NCBI GenBank assembly: GCA_003551945.1
Contig: PUNZ01000064.1
Location: 1 to 5,948 of the forward strand
Direction of reading: 5' to 3'
DNA: 5,948 nt
DNA from: Halovenus sp.
GTDB lineage: Archaea > Halobacteriota > Halobacteria > Halobacteriales > Haloarculaceae
The notes under the pieces are model-generated. The model was given only the letters and a program-made list of their open reading frames with translations. It was not told the DNA's origin and made no database searches. The position numbers and the translations under genes were made by a program. Position 1 is the first letter of the stretch. The number at the start of each line of letters is the position of its first letter. This document shows, piece after piece, positions 5,725 to 5,948 of the stretch.

Positions 5725-5948
5725 ATGACCGCTGCGTCAACGGCAACCGAGGAGACACGCGAATTTGAGTTCGTTCTCACGTTCGAGCCAGGCGCTGATC
5801 AGTTGATGGACGTCTTCAGGCAGTACGACTCTCTTTCGTTGTGGTCTTCTGCCATTTTCGTGAGCAACACACACATGTGGCGACTTGACCACGCTAAAGG
5901 GACGGATGAAGCGTTGCGTGCATTCGACAATATCTTTCTTGATGACAC
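5725..5948 (+). CDS. Putative haloarchaeal HTH_10 (Bat-type) regulator, N-terminal 74 residues
   Basis: The frame runs from ATG 5725 to the window edge without a stop, so only the N-terminus is seen. After a short polar leader (MTAASTATEETR) comes REFEFVLTFEPGADQLMDVF, then an IFVSNTHMWRLDH strand segment and TDEALRAFDNIFLDD. This layout (a beta strand, 'E-x-GAD-x-x-MDVF', a Trp-Arg-hydrophobic-Asp strand and an acidic helix) resembles from memory the N-terminal domain of haloarchaeal helix-turn-helix proteins of the bacterio-opsin-activator (HTH_10) group. In those the DNA-binding helices lie at the far C-terminus, which is not visible here. There is no signal peptide or membrane segment. 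It is divergent from katG and shares a regulatory region with it, which fits a regulator of katG or of an oxidative response. Family assignment is tentative: it could be another haloarchaeal protein of unknown function. Confidence 0.45.
   Translation, partial: MTAASTATEETREFEFVLTFEPGADQLMDVFRQYDSLSLWSSAIFVSNTHMWRLDHAKGTDEALRAFDNIFLDD

Overview
The window reads as chromosomal haloarchaeal DNA. The proteins are very acidic (Asp/Glu rich), TATA-like elements lie 23-31 bases before start codons, and the proteins match haloarchaeal families: a SAMP1-type small modifier, haloarchaeal MoaA, and a halophilic catalase-peroxidase. GC content looks moderate for the group. I cannot name the genus from this stretch.

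Left part (1-3402): a molybdenum-cofactor (Moco) gene cluster. A truncated carboxymuconolactone decarboxylase-family gene (1-180) runs, after a 4-base gap, into a MoaD/SAMP1 ubiquitin-fold gene (185-475). Convergent to these, on the minus strand, is a two-gene unit moeA-mobA (2314 down to 462). Its genes overlap by 4 bases (ATGA), and its end overlaps the end of the SAMP1 gene by 14 bases. Divergent from moeA is moaA (2419-3402). MoaA carries out the first step (GTP rearrangement on the way to cPMP). MoaD/SAMP1 would carry the sulfur that becomes the dithiolene. MoeA inserts the metal, and MobA attaches GMP to give the MGD cofactor used by DMSO-reductase-family enzymes. MoaC, MoaE, MoaB/MogA and the E1-like activator (UbaA/MoeB) are not in the window.

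Right part (3403-5948): katG (minus strand, 5559 down to 3421) encodes a full-length bifunctional catalase-peroxidase with all recognisable haem-pocket and Met-Tyr-Trp adduct residues. It converges on moaA across only 18 bases. A divergent intergenic region of about 165 bases (5560-5724) separates it from the start of a gene (5725 to the window edge) that I tentatively read as a haloarchaeal HTH_10/Bat-type regulator. This intergenic region holds a perfect 14-bp palindrome, a strong Shine-Dalgarno sequence for katG and a TATA box for the regulator gene.

I see no RNA genes, mobile elements, CRISPR arrays or gene-free stretch over 300 bases. I find no convincing wholly new system. The most useful leads are the palindrome with its extra half-site between katG and the putative regulator, the cysteine-less decarboxylase-family partner of SAMP1, and the start-site corrections for moaA and katG.
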